Shown here one piece after another: positions 42,379-51,288 of a DNA stretch of 64,000 nt (its first letter is position 1; every line of letters starts with the position of its first letter). The stretch lies in assembly GCA_024809215.1 (NCBI GenBank), contig JANUBW010000004.1, positions 434,001 to 498,000 of the forward strand. Direction: 5' to 3'. Source of the stretch: Niastella sp. OAS944. GTDB taxonomy: Bacteria > Bacteroidota > Bacteroidia > Chitinophagales > Chitinophagaceae. Position numbers and translations under genes: made by a program. Below the pieces are notes generated by a model, which worked only from the letters and a program-made list of their open reading frames with translations, ran no database searches and had not been told where the DNA came from.

Positions 42379-45177
42379 TTATTTAATAATAAACTTATAC
42401 TTTCCTGAGCCCAGTTTAAATACCTGGCGGCCATTTATATACCCCAACTGTTTAATTTCCTTACGCATACTCAACAATTGATTACTTTCCATAATGTTTT
42501 TGTTAGGTGGCGTAGGCAGGTAAACAGTTGCCGTTGTATTTGCCGGGATCTGGAAGGTAAACACGCGGTACGAATACTGGTGGTCCCACTCACTATACAC
42601 TCTTCCGTATGGCGAATTAAAGCTTACACTTCCTTTATCGAGCCCCAATATGGGTTCGGGTGCAATGATAAGGTTTTTGTAGGCAACAGAGGTATCTTCC
42701 TGTTTAATACCGCCCACCCCATCATAAAACCATTGCATCAGGTGACCCAGCATCAGGTGGTTGTTCGATTTTGTATCCAGCGCCTGCCATGATTCAGTTA
42801 AAGCCGTTGCGCCTTTTTTCAACTGGAAACCATAACCCGGCACTTTTTCATCGCTGTTCATATCATATACAGTTTGGGCCGAACCGTTCTTCGTCAACGC
42901 ATCAACCAAAAAGTGGAAACCGATGTCACCGGCGGTGAGTGCGCTTTCGTTGGTAATGATATCGGTTTTCAACTGGTCGAGCACACCTGCTTTGTTGGCA
43001 TCTTCAACCAGGCCAACTGCCAGCGGCATAGCCATAGCGGTTTGGCTGCCGGTTGCATATTTTTTGGTTGCAGCATCGTAGAATTTAGCGTTAAAGGCTT
43101 TTTTTACATCAGCCGCCCATGTAGCGTACTGGCTTACTTCGGCCGTTTTGCCCATCAGCTTCGCCATTTTCGATAACAGATCGAGATCGTAATAGTAAAT
43201 AGCTGTTGCGGTAAGTTCTTTGGGTGTTAGCTGGGCCACGCCGGGTGGGTTGGGACCCAGATCGTACCAGTCGCCCAAACCGTGCGACAGAATATGACCA
43301 TTTGCTTTTGATTTCAGATAGGTAACATATTTTGTCATCATTGGCCATGCTTCCTGCATAACGGTTTTGTCGCCATACCATTGGTAAATAAGGTAAGGTA
43401 AAATAACCGAAGCGCTGCCCCATTCGGGTGAGTCGCGGAACAATTCATCGAATAGAACATATTCGGGAGTGATATTAGGCACCAACCCGTTAGCCGTTTG
43501 ATCGGCCATCATATCGGCCACTATCTTTTTGTACAGGCTGTAAATATCATAGTTGAAATGGATGCTTTCGCCCATGAGGTAGGTTTGCTCTAACCAACCC
43601 AGTTTTTCGCGGTGCGGACAATCGGTCAACACGCTTTGCATATTGCTGCGAATAGCCCAGTCAATCAGCGAATAGGTTTCGTTCATGAGGTCTTCCCTGC
43701 TTTCAAACTTACCTACCTGCTGTGCCGAGTTACGGGTATGCAGCATTTTGATTTCGGTAATAACTGCTTTCAGCTTTTTGCCCTTAATAGTATCGGGTGC
43801 TGCGTTTGAAACCTCAGCATAACGAAAACCATAATAAGAGAAGCGTGGTTCCCACACTTCATCACCGGTACCTTTCAGGGTATAAGAATAGAAGTAAGGT
43901 TTACCGCTGTTCTTTTGGTTAACGCGTTTTTCTTCATTCACCAGTTCGGCTGGGTAAATTCTTACCACCTGCCCTTTTTCGCCGCGTAATTTTATTCTAA
44001 TGATACCGCTGGCGTTCTGGCCAAAATCAACCAGTACGGTGGTATCGCTGTTCTTTTCTGTTTTTTGCGCATCGATGACAGCCATAACTTTCACCGGTGT
44101 TTCTGTTTCGGCAACCAGTTTCCCAGCGGGCGCTTTTACAACAACAGCGGCCTTCCAGGCGCCATCGTTAAAGGCGGCTTTATCCCAGCCATCCTGTTCA
44201 AGCGTAGCGTTGTATTCTTCACCGGCATAAATACTGCTGAAGGTAATGGGGCTGGGCGCTGTTTTCCAGCTGTTATCAGAAATGATCTGGTCCCTGGTAC
44301 CATCGGTATATTCAACCAACAGTTTCATTATCATTTTTGGGTTGCCGTATGCCAGCAGGGTTTTGCGGTAACGCTCGTTGGGAACGTTAAAGAAACCATT
44401 ACCCAGCATTACGCCAATGGCGTTATTGCCGTTTGTAAGCTCTTTGGTAACATCGAGCACATTATACAATACACGTTTATCGTAGTTGGTCCAGCCGGGC
44501 GCCATAAACTGATCGCCTACTTTGTTACCATTTATGTGCAGTTCGTATTGACCTAAACCGGTAATAAAGGCAGTAGCTCTTTTTACCGGTTTGCTAACAG
44601 CGAAGTTTTTACGTAACAAAGGCAGTACGTGGTTTCCGCTAACAACGTTTTTATAATCTTTACTGTTGCCGGGGGCATGTATACCGGGTACATAGCGTTT
44701 GGCTGCATCCAGCTCATCATAACCTATCCATTGCGCATTGCTCCAGTCGGCCGGTTGCATTAAACCTACTGTGAATTTGGCAGTGTCGCTGCTCCAATCA
44801 CTCATTTGGCCCTGGTTGTCCCATACCTGCACTTTCCAGAAGTAAGTTTTTCCTGCCTCCAGCGGTTTACCACCATAGGGAATCCAAAGCGATTGTTCGC
44901 TGGGCACTATCTGTGTATCCCACATGTTACCGGTTGCCAGGTTTAGTTTACTTTGATCGTCGGCTACCAGAATGCGGTACTTTGCCTGCATAATAGCGCG
45001 TCCGGTGCTTGTTATTTGCCAGCTTAAGCGCGGCTGCAGGGTTTCAATACCAGCAGGGTTGGTAAGGTTTTCAACACGTGGGCTTACTACTACGGGCCTT
45101 GCCGGTGGCGTTTGTGCAGCAACCGGTACAATACCAGCCAGTAGCAGAAAGGAGGTTACGAGTGTACTTTTTTTCAT
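42379..45177 (-). CDS. Alpha-L-rhamnosidase, GH78
   Basis: 932 residues: signal peptide (about 1-21, ending PVAAQ), an N-terminal Ig-like domain (about 30-135), two beta-sandwich modules with LGNGFFNVP, then an (alpha/alpha)6 barrel. TDCPHREKLGWLEQT, the acid motif around SPEWGSASVILPY, and ALTESWQALDTKSNNHLMLG (with the catalytic Glu) are GH78 hallmarks. Length matches Bacteroidota members (about 900-1100). It releases L-rhamnose from rhamnogalacturonan oligomers for the rha genes downstream in the window. It heads the second pectin cluster region and has its own terminator. Confidence 0.95.
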   Translation of the reverse strand: MKKSTLVTSFLLLAGIVPVAAQTPPARPVVVSPRVENLTNPAGIETLQPRLSWQITSTGRAIMQAKYRILVADDQSKLNLATGNMWDTQIVPSEQSLWIPYGGKPLEAGKTYFWKVQVWDNQGQMSDWSSDTAKFTVGLMQPADWSNAQWIGYDELDAAKRYVPGIHAPGNSKDYKNVVSGNHVLPLLRKNFAVSKPVKRATAFITGLGQYELHINGNKVGDQFMAPGWTNYDKRVLYNVLDVTKELTNGNNAIGVMLGNGFFNVPNERYRKTLLAYGNPKMIMKLLVEYTDGTRDQIISDNSWKTAPSPITFSSIYAGEEYNATLEQDGWDKAAFNDGAWKAAVVVKAPAGKLVAETETPVKVMAVIDAQKTEKNSDTTVLVDFGQNASGIIRIKLRGEKGQVVRIYPAELVNEEKRVNQKNSGKPYFYSYTLKGTGDEVWEPRFSYYGFRYAEVSNAAPDTIKGKKLKAVITEIKMLHTRNSAQQVGKFESREDLMNETYSLIDWAIRSNMQSVLTDCPHREKLGWLEQTYLMGESIHFNYDIYSLYKKIVADMMADQTANGLVPNITPEYVLFDELFRDSPEWGSASVILPYLIYQWYGDKTVMQEAWPMMTKYVTYLKSKANGHILSHGLGDWYDLGPNPPGVAQLTPKELTATAIYYYDLDLLSKMAKLMGKTAEVSQYATWAADVKKAFNAKFYDAATKKYATGSQTAMAMPLAVGLVEDANKAGVLDQLKTDIITNESALTAGDIGFHFLVDALTKNGSAQTVYDMNSDEKVPGYGFQLKKGATALTESWQALDTKSNNHLMLGHLMQWFYDGVGGIKQEDTSVAYKNLIIAPEPILGLDKGSVSFNSPYGRVYSEWDHQYSYRVFTFQIPANTTATVYLPTPPNKNIMESNQLLSMRKEIKQLGYINGRQVFKLGSGKYKFIIK

Positions 45178-45262
45178 AATGCCGTATAAGATATTGAATG
45201 GGTTTTTCCTTTTGAAAAACGTTAATAGTTACTCATTATTATATTATAGCAAAACTCGTAAA

Positions 45263-45274
45263 CGTAAATTTACG
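45263..45274. promoter_or_regulatory. Palindrome CGTAAATTTACG upstream of GH78
   Basis: A perfect 12-base palindrome 86 bases before the GH78 start, with an extra CGTAAA half-site at 45257. Fits an operator, but no cognate regulator is identified and no copy was seen at the rha genes. Confidence 0.4.
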
Positions 45275-45335
45275 AACACCGCCATAGTAATAATATCAAT
45301 GGATTGTTATTGTGAACGGGCCAAAGTAATAAAGA

Positions 45336-45390
45336 AATCGTGAAACGGCAAACGTGAAAAGTGAAAGGGTTCGCCAAACTTTAGAGCTCA
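45336..45390. repeat. Iterated-word element, ACGTGAAAC family, copy 2
   Basis: ATCGTGAAACGGCAAACGTG, then GTGAAAGGGTTCGCCAAACT and TTAGAG. The second module is shared with 19105-19130 and 62752-62777. Confidence 0.7.
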
Positions 45391-45545
45391 TATTCAGTTT
45401 TCAGCCACCTTATTTACGGTTAATTTGTTTACCACCTTCTGTACTACTATCATCGCCTGTTGTGTCACTCACTTGTACGTTCAGAACGCTATTCAGCTGC
45501 AAGCCGTAAGCTATAAGCTGCAAGCAAATACAAAACGCGTCACCA

Positions 45546-45602
45546 TTGAACTGTATTTACTTTTTAATTTCTAATTCTTCATTTCTAATTTCTAATTTCC
45601 AT
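45546..45602. repeat. Iterated-word element, TTTCTAATTTC family, copy 2
   Basis: ATTGAACTGTATTTACTT followed by TTTAATTTC/TAATTCTTC/ATTTCTAATTTC words. The TAG of the CE12 gene (45592-45594) lies inside the word array. Confidence 0.7.
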
Positions 45603-46908
45603 CTGGTTTTGTACTTCCAACAAATCCACTCATTGGCCAATAGAACTTTTCAAATGCAACAGGATCGTATAACGCATCGGGGTCCAGGGCTGTTGCCAGC
45701 GAAATATCTGAACTCATAATTGCGTTTGCCACACATTTCGCCAACTCATAAGCGCCAAAAGTGCTGAAATGCGTATTATCTGCCAGGGCCTTATCCTGCC
45801 CCGGAAAAGTATTAGCGGGAAAATGTACAAATGCTTTGATGCTTTTTTCGGGGCCCCAGGCTTCGTATAATGTTTTGCTCATGGCGTTGAGATCGATGAG
45901 AGGCACTATTTCTTCAACAGCCGTTTGCCGCATGGCCTCGGGATAATCGCCCAGGGTATTAACAATATGACCTGTTGAATCGAAGTTGCGGCGGTGCATC
46001 GATGTTACCAATACAGGCTGCATGCCTTTTTTACGCGCTTCTTTGATCCATTCTTTTATGGTTTGTTTATAGGTGGTGAAGGCATCGAGGTGATTGCCAC
46101 CAGGCTTCTGATCATTATGGGTGAACTCAATGAACAAAAAGTCGCCCCGCTTTGCCAGACTTAATATTTTTTCCAACCGGCGTTCGCCTTTAAATGCCCT
46201 CATGGTTTCACCCGATTCGGCATAATTGGCAACGGCTATACCTGGTTGAAAAAAGCGTGGTATCATTTGTCCCCATGCAGCCCAGGGCTCGCGGCTTTGA
46301 TCAACTACCGTTGAATTGCCGGCCAGAAATAGGGTGGTTGCTTTTGCATTCGGTGTTATTTCAACTGCACAAACTTTAGGCAGTGAATCGTTGAACTCCA
46401 ACGTAAGCAGGTTGTCCCAATGCAGGTATTCATTTTCACGGGTTTTCAGCTTTACATGGCCGATCACATTCTTTTTCGCGTCCCGTATCAGGCTGTCTTT
46501 TACATGTATTGTAAAGGTCTTTGTAACCTGTTTGCCTTTGGGGGTAATAACATTCTCCAGCATCAGCCGGCGGCATTCGGCCCGAACGGTGGTGGCAGAA
46601 GTTCCTTTTGTATCGCCCAGTATTAAGTGAACATCATAATTACCATCGGGCAACTTTACCGAAAAATAAAATGGCTTTTTGCCGGTAATGTAATCACCAG
46701 TAAGGGCATCACTGCCATTGTCGATGGCCTGTACTTCGGAACCTAAATCGAACCCATAACCGGTTTCATTACTGAATTTTGTGTTAGGCGTTACCGCCGT
46801 ATATCCTTTGGCTGTTCGTTGGGTACCGAAATCGAATTTCCAGCTTGATTGAGATTGACCCGTTAATATAGCTATGCTTAATAATGAAGTGAGACCGAGT
46901 ACTTTCAT
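45592..46908 (-). CDS. Rhamnogalacturonan acetylesterase, CE12, with N-terminal beta-sandwich
   Basis: 438 residues: signal peptide (about 1-19), a galactose-binding-like sandwich (WKFDFGTQRTAKGYTAV to about residue 185), then an SGNH domain with AGNSTVVDQ (nucleophile Ser), AESGETMRAF (block II), IEFTHNDQKPGG (block III) and DNTHFSTFGAY (Asp/His). This two-domain form is typical of Bacteroidota CE12 enzymes that deacetylate rhamnogalacturonan I. The last residues (PDGN) and the stop codon fall at the edge of an intergenic repeat, so the original C-terminus may have been altered. Confidence 0.92.
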   Translation of the reverse strand: MKVLGLTSLLSIAILTGQSQSSWKFDFGTQRTAKGYTAVTPNTKFSNETGYGFDLGSEVQAIDNGSDALTGDYITGKKPFYFSVKLPDGNYDVHLILGDTKGTSATTVRAECRRLMLENVITPKGKQVTKTFTIHVKDSLIRDAKKNVIGHVKLKTRENEYLHWDNLLTLEFNDSLPKVCAVEITPNAKATTLFLAGNSTVVDQSREPWAAWGQMIPRFFQPGIAVANYAESGETMRAFKGERRLEKILSLAKRGDFLFIEFTHNDQKPGGNHLDAFTTYKQTIKEWIKEARKKGMQPVLVTSMHRRNFDSTGHIVNTLGDYPEAMRQTAVEEIVPLIDLNAMSKTLYEAWGPEKSIKAFVHFPANTFPGQDKALADNTHFSTFGAYELAKCVANAIMSSDISLATALDPDALYDPVAFEKFYWPMSGFVGSTKPDGN

Positions 46909-46913
46909 GCAAC

Positions 46914-47036
46914 CGTTCTTAGTTTTTAGTTCTTAGTTTTTAGTTTTCACTTCGACATTGGATATTCAACATTCGATGTTCGACATTGTATTCCCTTTCT
47001 CATTCCTCATTTTTCATTTCTAATTTTTCATTCCCT
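46914..47036. repeat. Compound repeat: TTCTTAGTTTTTAG and CATTCATTTC words
   Basis: 46914-46948 repeats GTTCTTAG/GTTTTTAG; 46949-46990 repeats GACATTGGATATTCAAC/ATTCGATGTTCGACATTG; 46991-47036 repeats CATTCCTCATTTTTC/ATTTCTAATTTTTC and ends against the GH105 stop. It fills the whole gap between two minus-strand genes. Confidence 0.7.
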
Positions 47037-48383
47037 TTAGGGAGTATAATATTGTAAGGAACTGTCGTTTATTTTAAAAGGTCTATTCTTGACAAGTCGT
47101 AACATCTCTGCCCCTGCTAACAATACCGGTCCGTAGCCATGCGCTGCATATACGTTCACCGGGCGATAGTAATAAAACGCCGGATCGAATGCCATACCGG
47201 TTCCCACACAAACACCTTCAACCTGCCCTGTTGCATTTACTTTTGTGGTTACAGCATTCCAGGCAAGCATGGCCATGGGTGCATAGGCTTTTGCATCGAG
47301 CCAGCCTTTGTTACAGGCATGTGCAATACAATAAGCATAAATAGCGGTAGCTGATGTTTCTAAATACGAATCGCTGCGGTTCAGCAACTGGTGCCAAAAA
47401 CCCGAGCCCGACTGCATTGCAGCCAATCCCTTTGCATGCGCCTGTAATTGTTGCAGCACAAATGCACGGCCGGCGTGGTTCTCAGGCAACACATCTAACA
47501 ATTCGCACATGGTCATAATAGCCCAGCCATTGGCGCGGCCCCAGTAAAACATCGGATGCGGGTTCATATCCTGTACCCAGCCATGCATGTACAATCCTTT
47601 TTCTTTATCGAACATGCGTTGGGTAAATTGTTTTACCTGTTTTACTGCATCATCGAAATAAGCAGTGTTACCGGTAAGCTTACCCATTTGCGCCAGCGCC
47701 GGAACACCCATATACAGATCATCTAACCAGATGGTATTTTTCTGCGGACGGTTGCGTGCCAGCGTACCATCGGGCAAACGAAATTCTTTTTTACTTATAA
47801 AGTTGATGTAATTATCAATTAACGGACGCAGGTCATTATTCAAACCACTGCGTGTTGCTTTTATCATGGCAGCGCAAACAGCGCCGGCATCATCGAGCGC
47901 ATGTGGTTCTATAGGCTGGCGAAAAATATAATTACCCTTTAATGATCCGTCGGCCACTTTCTTTTTTATGGCCGGCACCCATTTGGCAATAAACGACAGG
48001 CGTTGTTTTACATAATCGCTGTAGCGGGTATCGCCACTGGTTTCGGCCGCCAGCAACATACCACTGTAGGTTACGCCCCATTCGTAAGCCGTGAGGCGAA
48101 AATCGCCGGGTTTTATAGTATATGAAGTATCGAATTTCGAAGCATCGCTCACCTCCTGCCCTGTTTGTTTGTTGATCATTTGCGCCGGAGTAACCGCATC
48201 GAGGTAGGTATATACTTTATCTAAAACTTTTTTGATCTCTGCTTCACTCATGGGCTCGTAGGGCACAGGGTAATCTACTTTTAAAGCGTGGAGTGGCGCG
48301 GTAACATCGGTGCCAGGTTTTCCCTGCGAAAAGGCTGTCGCTGATGCCAACGACGCCAATAATGTAATGGTAATTTTATTCAT
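47037..48383 (-). CDS. Unsaturated rhamnogalacturonyl hydrolase, GH105 (second copy)
   Basis: 448 residues, longer than the first copy (375) because of an N-terminal extension around SEAEIKKVLDKVYTYLDAVTP. Signal peptide about 1-19 (ending TAFSQ). The family motif MFYWGRANGWAIMTMCELLD is clear, with FLHQLLNRSDSYLETSATA-type active-site sequence (SGFWHQLLNRSDSYLETSAT). It removes the terminal unsaturated uronic acid from lyase products in the periplasm. It precedes the CE12 gene on the same strand. Confidence 0.92.
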   Translation of the reverse strand: MNKITITLLASLASATAFSQGKPGTDVTAPLHALKVDYPVPYEPMSEAEIKKVLDKVYTYLDAVTPAQMINKQTGQEVSDASKFDTSYTIKPGDFRLTAYEWGVTYSGMLLAAETSGDTRYSDYVKQRLSFIAKWVPAIKKKVADGSLKGNYIFRQPIEPHALDDAGAVCAAMIKATRSGLNNDLRPLIDNYINFISKKEFRLPDGTLARNRPQKNTIWLDDLYMGVPALAQMGKLTGNTAYFDDAVKQVKQFTQRMFDKEKGLYMHGWVQDMNPHPMFYWGRANGWAIMTMCELLDVLPENHAGRAFVLQQLQAHAKGLAAMQSGSGFWHQLLNRSDSYLETSATAIYAYCIAHACNKGWLDAKAYAPMAMLAWNAVTTKVNATGQVEGVCVGTGMAFDPAFYYYRPVNVYAAHGYGPVLLAGAEMLRLVKNRPFKINDSSLQYYTP

Positions 48384-48554
48384 ATGGCTTGCTGAGTATT
48401 AACTTATGAACTTATAAACTAATACAGTTTTTACAATCCTGTGCTATCCTGAAAAATGCATTCAATTTTAAGAAAACTATAGCGAATAGGGCTGGCAGTA
48501 TTGCTTATATTTAACTGCAAACAGCTACGATCCTAATTCCCTTAAACGCAAGCC

Positions 48555-49595
48555 ATGAAATTACCTTATTTTATTCTTTTACTAAACCTGTTATTCGTCA
48601 GGGTACAGGCACAAAATAATGCCATCGAAATTTCGGGCACCATCGCCGGTACGTACAATAGTAGGATGTATATTTTTTTTGATGGTGAAATCAAAGAAAA
48701 GATCAGCACCCCAATTACAGATGGTAAATTCCACTTTACAATCAACCGGCAAGGCCCCGTGCTGGCAAGGCTGCACCTCGATCAGAAATCATTACTATGG
48801 GATGTATATATAGAAGGCGCCAACATGGAGATAGCCTGCACCAATGAAATGAAGATCGATAAAGACACGTTCAATATGTTTTTTGTTACTGCTGTAAAAG
48901 GCAGCCGAACGGAAGAACTGAAACGCAATTTTGAATCGTGGCTCGACAAACTGAAAAAGTCGGGGCAGGATGAAAAAGCGGTAAATGAACAATATTACCA
49001 GCAATTGCTGGCAGTTGTGCAAAATAACCCGGGTAGTAAGGTAAGCCCTTACCTCATTGGCAAAGCCACCAGCCTGCCGATTGAAAAGCTGGAGACATTA
49101 ACTAAGCTGGTATCACCCGCGCTCGCCGGTACTTTTGAAGTAAAGCAGGCCGAAAAACTACTTACAAGGCGCCGTTATCAGCAGGAGCATATTGTAATTG
49201 GCGACGCCTTTAAGAACTTTGCATTGGTTGATAAAGAAAGCCATACCGTTAATCTTGAACAATACAAGGGCAGGTACCTGTACATTGTTTTATGGGGCTC
49301 GCACTGCGCGCCTTGCATTAAAGAACAACCGAATATAAAAGCCCTGTTCGGTAATAAGGATGTTGAAATATTAAGCATTTCAACCGATCGTGATTTATCA
49401 AAATGGATCACTACATTAAGTGGCAAAGACCTGCCCTGGCCGCAGGCGCTCGATAAAAATGATGCCATTATGAGCTATTATGGCATCGAGGCAATCCCCT
49501 GTCATATTTTGTTAGATAAAGACGGGAAGATATTTAAGTGGGATTTGCAGTTGGAACGATTGGAGAATATGATGGCGGGAAAAGAGTTGAATTAA
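48555..49595 (+). CDS. Thioredoxin-like disulfide oxidoreductase with DUF4369-like domain
   Basis: 346 residues: signal peptide (about 1-20, ending VQAQ), an N-terminal beta domain of the DUF4369 type (IEISGTIAGTYNSRMYIFFD, about 22-115), a helical linker, and a C-terminal thioredoxin/TlpA domain (about 215-346) with the redox motif HCAPC after YIVLWGS, and cis-Pro region EAIPCHILLDKDGK. Such periplasmic proteins are abundant in Bacteroidota and act in thiol homeostasis. The usual WCxxC Trp is replaced by His. It is a plus-strand gene among minus-strand sugar genes, so its link to them is doubtful. Confidence 0.9.
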   Translation: MKLPYFILLLNLLFVRVQAQNNAIEISGTIAGTYNSRMYIFFDGEIKEKISTPITDGKFHFTINRQGPVLARLHLDQKSLLWDVYIEGANMEIACTNEMKIDKDTFNMFFVTAVKGSRTEELKRNFESWLDKLKKSGQDEKAVNEQYYQQLLAVVQNNPGSKVSPYLIGKATSLPIEKLETLTKLVSPALAGTFEVKQAEKLLTRRRYQQEHIVIGDAFKNFALVDKESHTVNLEQYKGRYLYIVLWGSHCAPCIKEQPNIKALFGNKDVEILSISTDRDLSKWITTLSGKDLPWPQALDKNDAIMSYYGIEAIPCHILLDKDGKIFKWDLQLERLENMMAGKELN

Positions 49596-49598
49596 CGG

Positions 49599-49668
49599 AG
49601 AGTTGATAAGGTGATAAAGTTGATAGAGGAAGAAACTGGTAAGTTGACAAGTTAACAGGTTGACAAGG
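49599..49668 (+). repeat. Iterated-word element, GTTGACAAG family, copy 5
   Basis: Starts 4 bases after the stop: GTTGATAAGGTGATAAAG, GTTGATAGAGG, then GTTGACAAGTTAACAGG and GTTGACAAGG. A matching inverted arm, CTCTATCAACTTTTCAAC, lies at 49746-49763, so the terminator below is framed by complementary arms. Confidence 0.75.
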
Positions 49669-49717
49669 AAATGGCGGGCTACCCGATAAATATCGAAGGG
49701 CCCGCCATTTTTGTCTT
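49669..49717. terminator. Bidirectional intrinsic terminator
   Basis: AAATGGCGGGC (49669-49679) and GCCCGCCATTT (49700-49710) enclose a loop with its own small CGATA-AA-TATCG stem; TTGTCTTTTG follows. It separates the thioredoxin-like gene from the convergent rhaB. Confidence 0.88.
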
Positions 49718-49727
49718 TTGTATTTTC

Positions 49728-49764
49728 CTTTATTAACTCTATAAACTCTATCAACTTTTCAACC
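49728..49764 (-). repeat. Iterated-word element, GTTGACAAG family, copy 6
   Basis: On the rhaB coding strand the stop is followed by GGGTTGAAAAGTTGATAGAG and TTTATAGAGTTAATAAAGG. Same orientation toward its gene as copies 2, 3 and 5. Confidence 0.7.
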
Positions 49765-49768
49765 CGCA

Positions 49769-51160
49769 CTAGCGGCTTTCAACCAACGTATACGATTTAA
49801 GTTCAATCAAATCAGAAGAAGGGCTCGTTCTGTTCCATGAAGAATGCACCGCCAGCGCAGCGCCCATAGCCGAGGCCTGGGCCATTGAAGCGGCATACAC
49901 TTCATTTTTCGGAAATGCATTTGCCAGCAGGTTCATATATAACGGGTTCTTGCTGAAACCGCCATCTACAAAGATCTTTTTAACCGGACTGTTATGCAAC
50001 ACCAGGTTAAGCGAAGCTACCTGTTGCGTCATAAGATCGGCCATAAACTGATGGTAAGCGGCTTCGTAAGAAGCAAAGCTATTAAGGTCGCGGGCGCCAA
50101 AAGCAGAGCCCTGTACCATGGCCGATTTACCAGCTGAAGGGTCGGCAGCAACATTTGCTGTTTGGGCCAGGTTAGGTAACAGGTCGGCATTGAACTTTAC
50201 ATTCTTATAATAATCGAGGGCCACATTAAAGTGAGCAGCCAGTCGTTTTGTTTGTTGTTCGTGTTCATAACCGGCAAACAGGCGAGATGCCTTAATGGGT
50301 TTGCCGCGATACTCCATATAACACAAACAATCCTGCTGTAACTCTTCGTATGTTAATCTTGTTTGGTTGAATGGGTTCAGGCTAATACACCAGGTACCTG
50401 TTGAGATCAATACAAACGGTTCGGTAAAGTGAAACAGGTATGGGATCAGCGCTGCTGAACTATCGTGCAGGCCTACACCGGTGAGCAGGGCCTGTCCCTG
50501 AAACTGTGAGGGCATCAATTGGTCACTGGGGAAAATAGCCGCCAGCTTTTCATTGATGGCTTCGCGGTAGATCCATTCGTGATAATGGTTCTGTGGGAAG
50601 TTCCACAAACCGGTATGACAGCCTATGCTGGTAATATCCGAATAAGCACGCCCTGTTACCAGGTAGCTCATGTATTGCGGTAAATGCAACGAATAATGTA
50701 TTTGATCGAACAACCCGGGGTTCTTGTACTTCAGGCGGTATAACTGCATACCTGAGTTAAGGTTACCAAGCACGGGTGATGCGGTGTGAATGGAGAAAGA
50801 AATTTCACCGCCATATTTTTTATAGAAGCCTTCCTGTAAGTCGGCCGGGTATGGTTTCAGGTAGTTGTATAACGGAGTGACAGCCTTTCCTTCTTTATCA
50901 ATATGAACAAAACTGGCGCCATAGGTACTGAAGTTAAGGGCCTTTACCTGGTATTTGTTTTCACTAAACACCTGTTGTAAACAGGCATGCACCCACTGGG
51001 TAAGCGCGGCAAGGTCTTCACAGGCATCACCATCTTCATCGGTCACTTCGGCAAACTGCTCGCTTTTCTCCAGCACAATATTGTACTGCTCATCAAAGAG
51101 GAATAATTTTTTATTGGTTTTACCAATGTCGAATATTGCTATAACAGAAGTTCTACTCAT
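49769..51160 (-). CDS. rhaB: FGGY-family carbohydrate kinase, probable L-rhamnulokinase
   Basis: 463 residues of the FGGY family: N-terminal AIFDIGKTNKKLFLFDE phosphate-binding loop, LNFSTYGASFVHID, the substrate-domain VGLHDSSAALIPYL and the C-terminal KIFVDGGFSKNPLYMNLLANAF. It phosphorylates L-rhamnulose to rhamnulose 1-phosphate. The sequence is of the divergent Bacteroidota branch, so the substrate is assigned mainly by its place after rhaI, rhaM, rhaD-dehydrogenase and rhaT. Length is slightly short for RhaB (about 480-490). Confidence 0.87.
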   Translation of the reverse strand: MSRTSVIAIFDIGKTNKKLFLFDEQYNIVLEKSEQFAEVTDEDGDACEDLAALTQWVHACLQQVFSENKYQVKALNFSTYGASFVHIDKEGKAVTPLYNYLKPYPADLQEGFYKKYGGEISFSIHTASPVLGNLNSGMQLYRLKYKNPGLFDQIHYSLHLPQYMSYLVTGRAYSDITSIGCHTGLWNFPQNHYHEWIYREAINEKLAAIFPSDQLMPSQFQGQALLTGVGLHDSSAALIPYLFHFTEPFVLISTGTWCISLNPFNQTRLTYEELQQDCLCYMEYRGKPIKASRLFAGYEHEQQTKRLAAHFNVALDYYKNVKFNADLLPNLAQTANVAADPSAGKSAMVQGSAFGARDLNSFASYEAAYHQFMADLMTQQVASLNLVLHNSPVKKIFVDGGFSKNPLYMNLLANAFPKNEVYAASMAQASAMGAALAVHSSWNRTSPSSDLIELKSYTLVESR

Positions 51161-51207
51161 TAGGAGACAATTTCACACACTTGTTCGTTCGAAATTCTTT
51201 TAAACAG

Positions 51208-51284
51208 TTACAGGTTACATGTTGCAGGTTTCAAGGGGCCTTTTAACTGACTTCCCTGATACCTGCAACCTGTAACCTGCAACG
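51208..51284 (-). repeat. Iterated-word hairpin, GTTGCAGGTTACAGG family, copy 3
   Basis: Arms GTTACAGGTTACATGTTGC and GCAACCTGTAACCTGCAAC can pair around GGGGCCTTTTAACTGAC. On the rhaI coding strand it begins 5 bases after the stop. Confidence 0.75.
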
Positions 51285-51288
51285 GCTT

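Larger units (their letters stand above)
45178..45591. other. Gap upstream of GH78 with palindrome and three repeat families
   Basis: Contains the palindrome at 45263-45274, an ACGTGAAAC element (45336-45390), GCTGCAAGCCGTAAGC words (45494-45534) joined by AAATACAAAA to ATTGAACTGTATTTACTT plus TTTCTAATTTC words (45546-45602). The last overlaps the stop of the CE12 gene. Confidence 0.65.
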
